Counted from the stretch's first letter, positions 23,301 to 31,275 are shown. The stretch is DNA of 32,313 nt from an uncultured Allobaculum sp. (GCA_910579655.1 CAJTVE010000038.1:1-32313); one strand, 5' to 3'. Notes: a model not told the origin generated them from the letters alone. A program made the numbers and translations.

Positions 23301-24691
23301 CGATCTTTGGGGATGACCATGTCTTCCGTGCCGGCACGGTAGGCACTGTCCAGGAAAAGACGGCTTATGGGTATGTCAAAGGGTATGAAGAAGAAATGGG
23401 CCTGGAATACCAGCCGTTTTCTGAATACAAACGGACTGACCTGGCCAATGAATGCGCCGGGGTGAAACGAACAACGGGCCAGCATCCAGGCGGCATCGTT
23501 GTTGTGCCGCTGGATATGGATGTCCATGACTTTACTCCGGTCCAATACCCGGCCAACAACCCGTATGCGGAGTGGAAAACCACTCACTTCGACTTCCACC
23601 AGATTCACGACAACATCCTGAAATTCGATATTCTGGGCCACGTTGACCCGACGGCCATGAAAATGCTCGAACGCATTACCGGCATTGATGTCACAACGAT
23701 TCCGATGAACGACGAAGCGACAATGAAAATCTTCTCGTCCTGTGAATCCTTGGGCCTGGATACAACGCTCTATAAAGAAACCACTGGAGCAGCGGGGATT
23801 CCAGAGTTTGGTACGCCCTTTGTCCGGGGAATTCTGGAACTGACCAAGCCGACAACCTTTGCCGAGCTGGTTTCGATTTCTGGCCTTTCCCATGGAACTG
23901 ACGTCTGGCTGAACAATGCCAAAGATCTGATTGATGCTGGAACCTGCAACCTGCGTCAGGTTATCGGATGTCGAGATGACATCATGGTCGATCTGCTTCG
24001 CTATGGGGTGCCGAGTAAGGAAAGCTTTACGATCATGGAAAGTGTCCGGAAAGGCAAAGGCCTGAAGCCAGAATGGGAAGAGTTGATGGCTGCGCACAAT
24101 GTACCGGAATGGTTCATGGATTCCTGCCGCAAAATCAAGTACATGTTCCCGAAAGCCCATGCGGTTGCCTATGTGATGATGGCTATCCGTATCGCCTGGT
24201 TTAAAGTCCACCGGCCAAGAGCTTACTATTGCCAGTTCTTCTCGATCCGCTGTGATGCGTATGATCTGGCGATTATGACCAGCGGGCTTGGCGCTATCCA
24301 GAAGCGCATGCATGAAATTGCGATGGCCAAAGCCGATAAGACGCAGAGAGTTGAAAAGAAAGAACAGGATCTTTACGACACGCTTGAACTTTGTAATGAG
24401 ATGTATATGCGGGGATATAAGTTCTCCAATCTTTCCATCACCCGCAGTGATGCCAAGGAATTCATCATGGACCCGGATGATGACAAAGCGATTATTCCGC
24501 CGTTTACCGCTGTGGATTCCTTAGGCGAAAACGTAGCCAAAACTATTATCAAAGCCCGCAATGAAAAGCCATTTTTGTCTAAGGAAGACTTGCTCAACCG
24601 GACTTCCTTATCCAAAACCCTGATCGACCGCCTTGATATGCTTGGCGCTCTGGAAGGGCTGGATGATGAAAACCAGCTGACACTGTTCTAA
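20348..24691 (+). CDS. polC: DNA polymerase III PolC-type, alpha subunit with proofreading
   Basis: The 1447-residue replicative polymerase of Bacillota, of normal length. Order: N-terminal domain, OB fold (about 215-290), PHP domain beginning EWHVHSTFSEMDG near 310, the inserted DEDD exonuclease beginning VIFDLETTGL near 404 and ending about 570, and the second part of PHP. Next come a four-cysteine zinc finger (CPNC near 911 and CPEC near 935), the palm with catalytic PDIDLNF near 964, fingers with GHVDPTAMKMLERI, and C-terminal helix-hairpin-helix elements (SKEDLLNRTSLSKTLID). It has no convincing Shine-Dalgarno sequence and starts within the rnc stop codon, so it depends on coupling. A large palindrome follows the gene. 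Confidence 0.97.
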   Translation: MARPISDLLADCLSADLLELLRDATLKETPIYHSKSQKLDMKWDLPAPLRLEEYERIVHELRMALHTDIHLNLNSTSAECPLELVEPYLNRICALDVQLEAFKGLHPTFNGAQSLLYTTTRPDNHQAMLENRSRLEQRLAEHGLPLQVMCQYEDPGEIPGPVAPVPEGYVPQASRPAPLHPAENNYRNGRSGSYGSKKAEEVAIRDLVDGMQFVTITGRVFAVEIKEIRSGRKLMELYISDDDEAILCKTFERRNFTAEQMEEIRVGDYLHVSGNVSYDTYKRNIVLQFSKVEPARKPKRKDDEIEKRIEWHVHSTFSEMDGVCGIESFIQQAWDWGMKGIGLCDHNVVQAFPMAQHKIEALQKKDPNRQFKMLYGCEMTMVSSEYKIVHNLRDQRLEDAEYVIFDLETTGLSNRLDDIIEFGAVKMKESEIIDRRQFFINPKRKIPVSISELTHIQQSDVDDAKPIEEMFDVIKDFIGDAILVAHNATFDVGMLNAAARKLGRPEFTNPVIDTLPASYSMMDLRSYRLGNVCRHYEVDYDGEGAHRADYDAEVLSQVFLYMLREWGPDATLESVSKLDNSTALRKNHGKHITVFAKNKQGLKELFELVTLSHTTYLKYNPNATNVTGAPIIPRHVLEEYHAKGNLLFGSSCQNGEIFDLAHTRSEKELVEAAKFYDYLEIQPLAVYKHLLDMQTVHSVGELQQILRFILDAGAKAGVPVIASGDCHYVEPRQKRVRDVYINAKTSGNSRHPLYFRNFQQRKECSSPDQHLLTTGEMLAAFDWLDEATKREIVLENSNKLFEQTEVLLPIKDKLYPPDIEGSDQKLSDICYETARKKYGDPLPEPVEARLKRELDAIIGAGYYVVYYISHLLVKKSNEDGYLVGSRGSVGSSFVATMSGITEVNPLAPHYLCPNCHHLEWITDGSVHSGFDLPDKNCPECGTPMKGDGQDIPFETFLGFHGDKVPDIDLNFSGDYQPNAHAFTKTIFGDDHVFRAGTVGTVQEKTAYGYVKGYEEEMGLEYQPFSEYKRTDLANECAGVKRTTGQHPGGIVVVPLDMDVHDFTPVQYPANNPYAEWKTTHFDFHQIHDNILKFDILGHVDPTAMKMLERITGIDVTTIPMNDEATMKIFSSCESLGLDTTLYKETTGAAGIPEFGTPFVRGILELTKPTTFAELVSISGLSHGTDVWLNNAKDLIDAGTCNLRQVIGCRDDIMVDLLRYGVPSKESFTIMESVRKGKGLKPEWEELMAAHNVPEWFMDSCRKIKYMFPKAHAVAYVMMAIRIAWFKVHRPRAYYCQFFSIRCDAYDLAIMTSGLGAIQKRMHEIAMAKADKTQRVEKKEQDLYDTLELCNEMYMRGYKFSNLSITRSDAKEFIMDPDDDKAIIPPFTAVDSLGENVAKTIIKARNEKPFLSKEDLLNRTSLSKTLIDRLDMLGALEGLDDENQLTLF

Positions 24692-24760
24692 GCCAGATCT
24701 GGCAGCAAGCTGGAATCTCGATCAGACAACCGATTGACTGATTGATCAGACCTGCGATAC

Positions 24761-24933
24761 AAAAAGCCTGAAATTCTCTTGACGTGAGGGTTCTTACGCA
24801 ATCTGTGTGGTCCACTAGGAATCACTGGTTAAGCCTTCTTTACTTAAAGGATTTTAAGAGGACATAATCAGAATTTTCCGGAAAAACCACAGACTTTGCG
24901 TAAGAACCGACGTGAGAGAACTTCAGGCTTTTT
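24761..24933. repeat. Large imperfect palindrome downstream of polC
   Basis: The left arm (24761-24811) and right arm (24886-24933) are inverted copies with strong blocks: AAAAAGCCTGAA(A/G)TTCTCT, then GGTTCTTACGCAA, then a TCTGTG..GGT end. The loop is about 74 bp. Each arm's outer end is a run of five A or T, so the folded RNA could terminate transcription from both polC and the converging deacetylase gene. The arms are far longer than an ordinary terminator, which also suggests a decayed miniature element. The short GACGTGAG in the middle of both arms has the same orientation rather than inverted. A 9-bp direct repeat (ATGGATATG/ATGGATATA) follows at 24941-24958. No gene lies in 24692-25013. 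Confidence 0.7.
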
Positions 24934-25013
24934 CAGTTGCATGGATATGCATGGATATATCGGATTAAAGAGAGCGGTATTGGTGGAATCAGTTGTCAGG
25001 TCGTGAGGATCGA

Positions 25014-25769
25014 TCAGGCAACATCCGCATAGGTGATAAATTCAATGCCCCGGCTTTCCAGCTCCTCTTTCAGCTCCTGGTCCAGGGCCATATCGACTTC
25101 CAGGGTACGGGGATTGAGCAGGGAAGAGGTTTTGAGAAGATAAGCATCCAGATATCCCGGATGGCAGACCAGCGTGGGGATGTTTTCTTCATGATCTTCG
25201 TTTGCGATACGGTGCAGGCTGGCTTTAGGATCATAGTCAGCAGCCATGGAATCCATAATCATGTCCATCTTTGAATTTCGAAAAGAAACAGGACCAGAAA
25301 AACTCATCCCGAGATAGTCGCAGCCATGTTTTCTGGCTACGGCTTCAAGACCTTTGAAGAAATTGTCACTGGCTACGGCGTGACCTTCAAAATAAACAGG
25401 TTTCTGGCCGGTCAGTTCAACAAAGCGCTGGTATTGCGCTTCGATTTCAAGCATGACTTCATCCAGATCGACAAAGTCCTCTTTAGCTGTCCGATACGCT
25501 TTCGAAGGCTTGAATTCGCCATTTTCCTGAACAAGGCTGGGGATTAAAGCGGGATCTGTCAGCGGTTTGCCAACACAGATGTTGGTGTGTAAGCCAAGGC
25601 AGGGATGGTCGTCTTTGACCAGTTCCAGTCCGGCCTTCGTTTCGGGCATATTGACCATGACGCCAACCGATTTGATGATGCCGCCTTTTAAGGCATCCGC
25701 AATTCCATAATTGACGCCTCTGGAATAGCCAAGGTCGTCGGCGCGCACTAAGATTTGTTTCTTTGACAT
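25014..25769 (-). CDS. ChbG/YdjC-family carbohydrate deacetylase
   Basis: A 251-residue protein of the YdjC/ChbG family, which removes acetyl groups from chito- or other acetylated oligosaccharides. The family start ILVRADDLGYS supplies the metal-binding Asp pair (11-12), and GLHTN gives His61. A third ligand region reads FEGHAVAS (His130) in place of the usual DSHxH, and CHPGY appears late. No signal peptide is seen, so it is cytoplasmic. Two ATGs lie two codons apart; 25769 is chosen because AAAGGA is then about 10 nt away, and 25775 is nearly as good. It follows the LicT-controlled PTS operon in the same direction, but a strong terminator lies between them, so co-expression is unsure. Confidence 0.87.
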   Translation of the reverse strand: MSKKQILVRADDLGYSRGVNYGIADALKGGIIKSVGVMVNMPETKAGLELVKDDHPCLGLHTNICVGKPLTDPALIPSLVQENGEFKPSKAYRTAKEDFVDLDEVMLEIEAQYQRFVELTGQKPVYFEGHAVASDNFFKGLEAVARKHGCDYLGMSFSGPVSFRNSKMDMIMDSMAADYDPKASLHRIANEDHEENIPTLVCHPGYLDAYLLKTSSLLNPRTLEVDMALDQELKEELESRGIEFITYADVA

Positions 25770-25969
25770 TGTCATAATTTCCTTTCTGTATCGATTCAAT
25801 ATCTTTTCCACTATCTTTATCTGTCTTTTTTCAGTCTATCTGTTTTTGGACTGCTGTGGAGATCTTTTCGGATTTACGGACGGTTCTTTTTCTGGGAGGG
25901 AAAGTTGCAGGCTGCAGGATCGATTTTAAAGAAGCAGCCAGAAATCACTCGAACGCAGAAAAAAGAAAA

Positions 25970-26012
25970 GGGACAGTCGGCCAGCAGCATGCAGCCGCCT
26001 GATGACTGTCCC
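25970..26012 (-). terminator. Terminator of the licT-PTS operon
   Basis: GGGACAGTC (25970-25978) and GACTGTCCC (26004-26012) pair perfectly. Leftward the stem is followed by TTTTCTTTTTT. It lies about 30 bp past the EIIBC stop. Confidence 0.85.
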
Positions 26013-26045
26013 TGAACTGTCAGGATCAGATCTTTGTTTCTGTCA

Positions 26046-27491
26046 TTAGATCTGAATGATTTCGGAGAATTCTGGCAGTTCTTCTGAAGCGGCAGACGTT
26101 TTGGTTTCTTCTTCAAATCCGCCTAAAACATAGGTGGCAACCGCTGCAATGATCATCGAAAGGCAGGAAGCAATCAGACCGTTCATGATATTGGCACTGC
26201 CGCCGGCTACAAATCCCAGCGTGCCCAAAAAGTTGGTCGCCCCCATCACATAAGTCGTTACATGCGTCAGGCCAGCATATAATCCACCGCAAAATCCGCC
26301 AATGGCCAGGGCGATAAATGGTTTCTTATAGCGAAAGCCAAGACCAAACAGGGCAGGCTCCGTTACACCGCCAAGAAAGCCGGAAATAAAGTAAGAAAGA
26401 GATTCTGCTTTGCTTTCTTTGTTTTTCTGCTTGAAGAAAGCGCCTAAGGCAATGCCAAAGGCTGCCCATGTGGCGATGCCCCCAGCAACTAAAACAAAGG
26501 AATCCGAACCGATCTCAAGCATGGCGGTAATCGCAAACATGATCAGAACAGAATGCATCCCGGTCATGACCAAAAACTCCCAGAGTGCAGCGACAACCGC
26601 AACCGCAAGGAATCCGCCAACATTGCCAAAGCTCAGCAGAGCGCTTCCGATGATATTGCCAAGATAGCTTCCAATTGGAGCGCACACACAGAACAGGACC
26701 GGAACCATAACAACTAAAGTCAGCGTAGGAACAAAAATTGTACTTAAAGCATCCGGAATGACTTTTTTAAAGAATTTTTCCGGATACGTCATCAGCCATA
26801 CGCCAAGCAATACCGGTACAACGGATTGGGCATAGCTGGCCACAGGTGCCGGGAAGACACCATAAATATTGATGGTTTCCTGGACTCCGACCAGATTGAC
26901 AAAATCAGGAACGAGCAGCAGGGTACCCATCATGATGCCCATGGTGACAGAAGCATTGAGTTTTTTGGCAGCCGAGTAGCCGAGAAAGGCCGGCAGGAAA
27001 TAGTAGAATGCATTGTAAACCATGTTAAGCAGCACGTAAGCGTCACTGCCTTCACTGACAACGTTAAGCATATCTGGTCCGAGCAAAACCAATGCGGTTT
27101 TGAACATAGCTGCACCAATCATGACCGGAATCAGGGCAACCATGGAACCGGACAGATAGTTGAGAATGTTGCTTCCCGCTTTTTTCAGCGTGAGTTTTTC
27201 TTTGGGACCATCCAGGTTCTCATCGACGGCAGCCTGTTGGGCCAGACCGGTCATTTCGCATAAAGCTGCGTAAACTTTAGGAACGTTCTGCCCAATGATG
27301 ATCTGGTACTGACCACCGGAGTGGGCAACACCGATGACACCTTTGATTTTTTTGACAACTTCATCATGGGCAAGACTTTCGTCTTTTAAGTTCAGACGCA
27401 GTCTGGTCATGCAGTGAGTGGCAAAGGTAATGTTGTTTTTTCCTCCGACTTTTTCAAGAATGTCGGAAGCAATCTGTTGATTCTTTTCCAT
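26046..27491 (-). CDS. PTS transporter subunit EIIBC, beta-glucoside type
   Basis: A 481-residue sugar permease and kinase. EIIB (about 1-85) has the phosphocysteine in ATHCMTRLRL (Cys27). EIIC follows with about ten hydrophobic segments and the GGVTEPALFGL loop typical of the beta-glucoside branch. A short acidic tail ends the protein. The EIIA domain often fused at the C-terminus is absent; a free EIIA is encoded two genes upstream in the same operon. AGGAG lies 6 nt before the ATG. The LicT-type regulator and the RAT leader point to an aryl- or beta-glucoside, but the sugar is not proven. Confidence 0.92.
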   Translation of the reverse strand: MEKNQQIASDILEKVGGKNNITFATHCMTRLRLNLKDESLAHDEVVKKIKGVIGVAHSGGQYQIIIGQNVPKVYAALCEMTGLAQQAAVDENLDGPKEKLTLKKAGSNILNYLSGSMVALIPVMIGAAMFKTALVLLGPDMLNVVSEGSDAYVLLNMVYNAFYYFLPAFLGYSAAKKLNASVTMGIMMGTLLLVPDFVNLVGVQETINIYGVFPAPVASYAQSVVPVLLGVWLMTYPEKFFKKVIPDALSTIFVPTLTLVVMVPVLFCVCAPIGSYLGNIIGSALLSFGNVGGFLAVAVVAALWEFLVMTGMHSVLIMFAITAMLEIGSDSFVLVAGGIATWAAFGIALGAFFKQKNKESKAESLSYFISGFLGGVTEPALFGLGFRYKKPFIALAIGGFCGGLYAGLTHVTTYVMGATNFLGTLGFVAGGSANIMNGLIASCLSMIIAAVATYVLGGFEEETKTSAASEELPEFSEIIQI

Positions 27492-27557
27492 GTTTTTCTC
27501 CTGTTTTTTGTGGTTCTCTTGTATTTCTCATGTGGTATTCGACTACTTTTTAGAACT

Positions 27558-28445
27558 TTAATTCTGGCTTTCGATAGAATTTTCAGGATGTCTGGCTGGT
27601 GAAGACTGAGGATCTGCTTTTTGAACCAGGCGCTGCAGATGGATCATCAGATAGAGCAGCTCATCTTCAGAGCAGTTCGATCCATATTCTTTGTAGAGGT
27701 AGTCATTGATTAAAATCAGGCAGCCGTAAGCGTCGAGATACTGCTTTTTCATCAGTTCAAACAGCTCGTAGTTCTGATCGGCGAGTTCTTCATTGGCCTG
27801 TTTGCGCTGCACAAAGTAGTTGATGTGCTGGCGAAAACGAAAATAGGAACTGTCGGTGCGGCTGATGTGCAGATCGAAATAGTTTTCGATGATGCCTACA
27901 ATGTTTTTGAGAATCCGGCTGCGTTTTTCTTCAAGCGTTTCCTGACCAGTTTTTGGAGATCCTGCTCTGGCATTGATCAGATGCATCGCAATGCAGCTGA
28001 TTTCGCCTTTGGGAAGACGGACCTGGAAGTGGTGATTGATGTTTTTGACAATCCAGAGTGCGTAGGAAGTGATCCGGGGTTCGCTTTCTTCAATTTCATG
28101 AAGATAGGGAAGATCGATTTCCATGCCGCTTCTTTCACGTTCAATCGCAAACTGGATATGGTCAGCCAGAATCACGGTCAGGTTTGGCGACCATTTTTCA
28201 GTCGAGGACATCTTGATCTTTTCGACCATCCTGGACGTCAGCAGCAAGACTTTCTCATCCAGATCGGAAAACAGGTCATACAGACGGCGGTCAACGTTGT
28301 AAAAAGTCTGTTCAATTTTGGAATAATCGGTCAGCTCGTATGGCGGAGTCTGAAATCCGAGCCCTTTTCCAAAGACCACAATTTCGCGGTTGTTATTGTC
28401 CAGAGCGATCGCGACGTTATTATTGATTTTCTTGATAATCTTCAT
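27558..28445 (-). CDS. licT: BglG/LicT-family transcriptional antiterminator
   Basis: A 295-residue RNA-binding antiterminator. The CAT domain (about 1-55) begins MKIIKKINNNVAIAL and binds the RAT hairpin. Two PRD domains follow. PRD1 has His in LADHIQFAIERE and AMHLINA; PRD2 has His in FRQHINYF and LMIHLQRL. These histidines are phosphorylated by PTS proteins to report sugar and carbon state. GAGGAGG lies 8 nt before the ATG. It lies inside the operon that it probably controls, between EIIA and EIIBC, so induction should be self-reinforcing. The RAT and terminator are upstream at 29043-29129. Confidence 0.95.
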   Translation of the reverse strand: MKIIKKINNNVAIALDNNNREIVVFGKGLGFQTPPYELTDYSKIEQTFYNVDRRLYDLFSDLDEKVLLLTSRMVEKIKMSSTEKWSPNLTVILADHIQFAIERERSGMEIDLPYLHEIEESEPRITSYALWIVKNINHHFQVRLPKGEISCIAMHLINARAGSPKTGQETLEEKRSRILKNIVGIIENYFDLHISRTDSSYFRFRQHINYFVQRKQANEELADQNYELFELMKKQYLDAYGCLILINDYLYKEYGSNCSEDELLYLMIHLQRLVQKADPQSSPARHPENSIESQN

Positions 28446-28532
28446 CTGCGCGTCCTCCTCTCTGTATCTCTGGTTGTCCTCTTGGCGCCTGATTTCTGGT
28501 GGTGCGAAGTATGTGAGGTTTCTGCTTCAATC

Positions 28533-29009
28533 TTAACCGATCAGCCGGTCCCCTTTGTTCACCATTTTGGGGTTCACCTGGATCTTGCTTGGAAAGCCGT
28601 CGGTGAAGATGACCATTGTGGTGGAATCCAGCTGATGTTTTTGGAGCACCTGTGGATCAAATTCCACCAGCAGATCGCCGGCTTTCACTTCATCTCCCTG
28701 ACTGACCTTGACATGGAAGCCTTCACCATTGAGGCTTACGGTATCCAGTCCAACATGAACCAGAACCTCCACACCGCTTGGAGTATGAAGACCAAATGCA
28801 TGCCCGGTCGGAAAGACCGATACGGCACTGCCACTGACTGGAGCATAAATTTTTCCGTTTTCAGGAACGATCGCAAACCCTTCGCCCATCATCCGGCTTG
28901 AAAACACTTGATCCGCGACTTCCCCAAGATCGATCAGCCGCCCATCAGCTGGCGCAAGAACCTCAAATTTTGAGGATTTCTGGGGGACTTTCTTTTTAAA
29001 ACCAAACAT
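28533..29009 (-). CDS. Stand-alone PTS EIIA, glucose (Crr) type
   Basis: A 158-residue soluble phosphocarrier that passes phosphate from HPr to an EIIB. The Crr fold is clear: LAPADGRLIDL, IYAPVSG, then PTGHAFGL (His70) and VEVLVHVGLDTV (phosphoacceptor His85). The Lys-rich N-terminus is short. The start at 29009 follows AAAGGAG by 10 nt; twelve codons upstream overlap the leader terminator. It is the first gene of an operon with licT and EIIBC. It is probably the EIIA partner of that EIIBC, and could also serve the EIIBC encoded at 8123-9535, which has no EIIA nearby. Confidence 0.93.
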   Translation of the reverse strand: MFGFKKKVPQKSSKFEVLAPADGRLIDLGEVADQVFSSRMMGEGFAIVPENGKIYAPVSGSAVSVFPTGHAFGLHTPSGVEVLVHVGLDTVSLNGEGFHVKVSQGDEVKAGDLLVEFDPQVLQKHQLDSTTMVIFTDGFPSKIQVNPKMVNKGDRLIG

Positions 29010-29042
29010 CTCTGTAGATCTCCTTTCAAAACGACGGGAACA

Positions 29043-29115
29043 CAAAAAAACTCGGAGACATACCTGTACCAGCAGTAAGAGGTCCTTCTTACTGTGATTG
29101 GTGATGCCTCCGAGT
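29043..29115 (-). terminator. Leader terminator controlled by antitermination
   Basis: Reading leftward: ACTCGGAG (29115-29108) pairs with CTCCGAGT (29057-29050), followed by TTTTTTT. An inner hairpin (CAGTAAGA / TCTTACTG) lies between the arms. The 5' arm is part of the RAT sequence, so the two structures are mutually exclusive. Confidence 0.88.
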
Positions 29116-29129
29116 GGAGTAACAATCCC
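29100..29129 (-). promoter_or_regulatory. RAT (ribonucleic antiterminator) for LicT
   Basis: The sequence begins GGGATTGTTACTCCACTCGG and continues with AGGCATCACC. It matches the known RAT pattern, GGATTGTTACT then a short stem-loop then AGGCA..ACC, of bgl and lic operons. Its 3' half overlaps the terminator stem. Binding by the licT product should let transcription pass into the operon. Confidence 0.9.
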
Positions 29130-29149
29130 GAATGTTTTTTTGCAAGAAC

Positions 29150-29178
29150 AATATAGCTCTTTATGAAAACGCTGTCAA
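29150..29178 (-). promoter_or_regulatory. Promoter of the EIIA-licT-EIIBC operon
   Basis: Reading leftward: a consensus TTGACA (29178-29173), a 17-bp spacer and TATATT (29155-29150). The transcript starts near 29143, about 14 nt before the RAT. Confidence 0.87.
29164..29177. promoter_or_regulatory. cre site (CcpA) over the promoter
   Basis: TGAAAACGCTGTCA fits the cre consensus TGWAANCGNTNWCA at every position. It covers the -35 box and spacer, a location where CcpA represses. This adds carbon catabolite repression to antitermination. Confidence 0.8.
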
Positions 29179-29224
29179 CAGAAATTTTACGGGAGTTTGG
29201 GATACCATTTGTGGTGCCGCTTGA

Positions 29225-29456
29225 TGTTACTGTTCACACCTCTGCTTTAGTCCAATGGATTGAAGCGTTTTGTTACTGTTCACACCCTAATGTAGTTGTG
29301 CAGCAATTTTTCTTAAATTGAAGTCGTTTCCAGCTCCGATTCAGCTCTGTTCGTTATATCTTGGGAAAATTTTCTAGTCGGTTGTCTGATTTGCTGCATA
29401 AATCGCTTGCACGTGTTTTGCACACCATCTATCAACAGGGGGTGGGAACAGTCACA
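29225..29456. mobile_element. 232-bp relic with IS21-like ends
   Basis: TGTTACTGTTCACACC occurs twice in direct orientation (29225-29240 and 29271-29286) and once inverted with two mismatches (29441-29456, GGTGGGAACAGTCACA). The segment thus starts with TG and ends with CA, and has a repeated inner copy at one end, as IS21-family termini often do. It has no coding capacity. It looks like an internally deleted element or miniature derivative. No clear target duplication is seen. It fills the gap between two PTS operons. Confidence 0.55.
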
Positions 29457-29473
29457 TTCTTTTACTGGATGAT

Positions 29474-30940
29474 TCAGTTTTGAAAGACAGCAGTTTCATC
29501 AGCTTTCTTTGGAGTAAGTCCATTTTGAGCGATGATCTTTCGATAGAATTCAAAGGAATCTTTGGGAATGCGGCGCAGAGTGCCTGAACCATCGTTATTG
29601 CGGTCGACATAGATGAATCCATAACGTTTTTTCATCTCCCCGGTGCTCAAAGAAACCAGGTCAATGCATCCCCATGGCGTGTAGCCCATCAGATCTACAC
29701 CATCTTCAATGGCATCTTCCATAGCCTGAATATGGGAGCGCAGGTAATTGATCCGATAGTCATCATGAATCTGATCATTTTCTTCAACCACATCAGCAGC
29801 ACCCAGCCCATTTTCGACAACCATGACAGGCAGGTTGTAACGGTTGTAGGCCTCATTGAGGTAGTAGCGAAGTCCGTCGGGATCAATCTGCCAGCCCCAG
29901 GCGGAAGTTTCAAGATGGGGATTCAGAGTGCCCTCTGACATGTTGCCCTGGCCAGCTTCACCATTTGATTGGGTACTGATGCAGGAAGACATGTAGTAGG
30001 AGAAGGAATAAAAGTCGACTGTTCCTTCCTGAAGGATTTTGGCATCTTCTTCGTGCCAGTCCAGCTCAATTCCATTTCTCTTCATCCAGGACAGGGCAAA
30101 GGATGGATAGGCTCCCCGGCACTGTACGTCACCGCACAGAAAGTTTTTTTGATTCATGGCCTCCTGGGCAGCGAGAATATCTTTTGGATGGCAGGAATAC
30201 GGATAGGTCACTGTAGCAGCGATCATGCAGCCGACTTTGTTTTCTGGATTGATTTCATGAGCCAGTTTTACGGCTCTGGCTGAAGCCACAAACTGATGAT
30301 GCAGAGCCTGAAAACGAGTGCTCAGATCGGCGGTTGAGGTAAATATCGGACAATCGCCTTCAGGAAGAATGCCAGCACTCATGATATCTCCATATCCGTT
30401 AGAAAGGACATTGATTTCATTGAAGGTTAGCCAGTATCTGACCAGACCATCATATTCTGTAAAGAGGGTGCGGCATAAGTTCAGATAGAGGTCAATCATT
30501 TTTCTTGAGGCCCACCCGCTATATTTTTTTGCCAGTTCCAGCGGAATTTCGTAATGACTGATTGTAACCAGTGGTTCAATGCCATTTTCTTTCAGGCAGG
30601 TAAAGAGACTACGGTAATATTCAATTCCTTCTGGATTTGGAACTTCATCATCCCCATGAGGGAAAAGACGGGCCCAGCTGATACTGGTGCGCAACGTCTT
30701 GAATCCCATTTTGGCAAAAAGAGCAATATCTTCAGGATAGTGATGATAGAAGTCGATGCCCTGTTGAGTTGGATAGCAGACATCAGGCTTGAGTTCATGA
30801 TGAAAATAACGGGGAGTATTTCTGGTGCCAGCACTGAAATGGTCACTCACCGATTCTCCAGCTCCGCCGCATGTAAAGCCGCCTTCACTCTGGTTAGCGG
30901 CGATGGCACCGCCCCAGAGAAAACCTTTAGGAAAGCTCAT
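29474..30940 (-). CDS. licH: 6-phospho-beta-glucosidase, GH1
   Basis: A 488-residue cytoplasmic enzyme that splits phosphorylated beta-glucosides such as cellobiose-6'-phosphate into glucose and glucose-6-phosphate. The GH1 start FPKGFLWGGAIAANQSEGG is present. The acid/base is Glu175 in LTFNEIN and the nucleophile Glu376 in VVENGLG. The late SLSTGEMKKRYGFIYVD supplies the Ser/Lys/Tyr phosphate-binding set that marks 6-phospho-glycosidases. The ATG at 30940 is preferred over the GTG one codon before, because GGGAGG is then 8 nt away. Its start overlaps the EIIA stop by 1 bp. It is named after LicH by operon context; BglA-type naming is equally defensible. Confidence 0.93.
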   Translation of the reverse strand: MSFPKGFLWGGAIAANQSEGGFTCGGAGESVSDHFSAGTRNTPRYFHHELKPDVCYPTQQGIDFYHHYPEDIALFAKMGFKTLRTSISWARLFPHGDDEVPNPEGIEYYRSLFTCLKENGIEPLVTISHYEIPLELAKKYSGWASRKMIDLYLNLCRTLFTEYDGLVRYWLTFNEINVLSNGYGDIMSAGILPEGDCPIFTSTADLSTRFQALHHQFVASARAVKLAHEINPENKVGCMIAATVTYPYSCHPKDILAAQEAMNQKNFLCGDVQCRGAYPSFALSWMKRNGIELDWHEEDAKILQEGTVDFYSFSYYMSSCISTQSNGEAGQGNMSEGTLNPHLETSAWGWQIDPDGLRYYLNEAYNRYNLPVMVVENGLGAADVVEENDQIHDDYRINYLRSHIQAMEDAIEDGVDLMGYTPWGCIDLVSLSTGEMKKRYGFIYVDRNNDGSGTLRRIPKDSFEFYRKIIAQNGLTPKKADETAVFQN

Positions 30941-31275
30941 CACTGAGTCCTCCCGAAAGCACTTTTCAATTGCTGGTTTTCTTTTAAGAGGTAGATATTC
31001 TGTTCGGCAAAAATCTTCATCATTTCACAATTCATCATCTGGTCTTCAGCGTGAACCAGCAGTAAAGGAACGTTGAAATCCTGCTGGGCAGACATCTGAA
31101 TCAGACTGGCATGGGCGGAATGTCCCTGCAAGAAGGCCTCACTGCCTTCTTTAATCAGATCTTCGGCCTGTTCAAAGTCGCCTGTTTTGGCGGCTTCGAT
31201 GGCTTCGATATAACAGCTTTTTGCGGTTCCGGAGGCTGCAATCAACTGGCAGCTGATTAATTCTAAGTTTTCCAT
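30940..31275 (-). CDS. licA: PTS EIIA, lactose/cellobiose type
   Basis: A 111-residue soluble phosphocarrier of the LacF/CelC/LicA family, all-helical and usually a trimer. The phosphoacceptor is His75 in LLLVHAEDQMM, and HSAHASLIQMSA is the preceding conserved helix. It starts within the stop codon of the EIIB gene (TAATG) and overlaps the 6-phospho-beta-glucosidase start, so the three genes are tightly coupled. The usual C-terminal end of the family is present. Confidence 0.93.
   Translation of the reverse strand: MENLELISCQLIAASGTAKSCYIEAIEAAKTGDFEQAEDLIKEGSEAFLQGHSAHASLIQMSAQQDFNVPLLLVHAEDQMMNCEMMKIFAEQNIYLLKENQQLKSAFGRTQ

Noticed and set aside
20867..24313. Long leftward frames opposite polC (up to 488 codons)
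   Set aside because: They are antisense shadows of the strongly conserved polC frame, caused by its codon bias. There are no start signals or domains.
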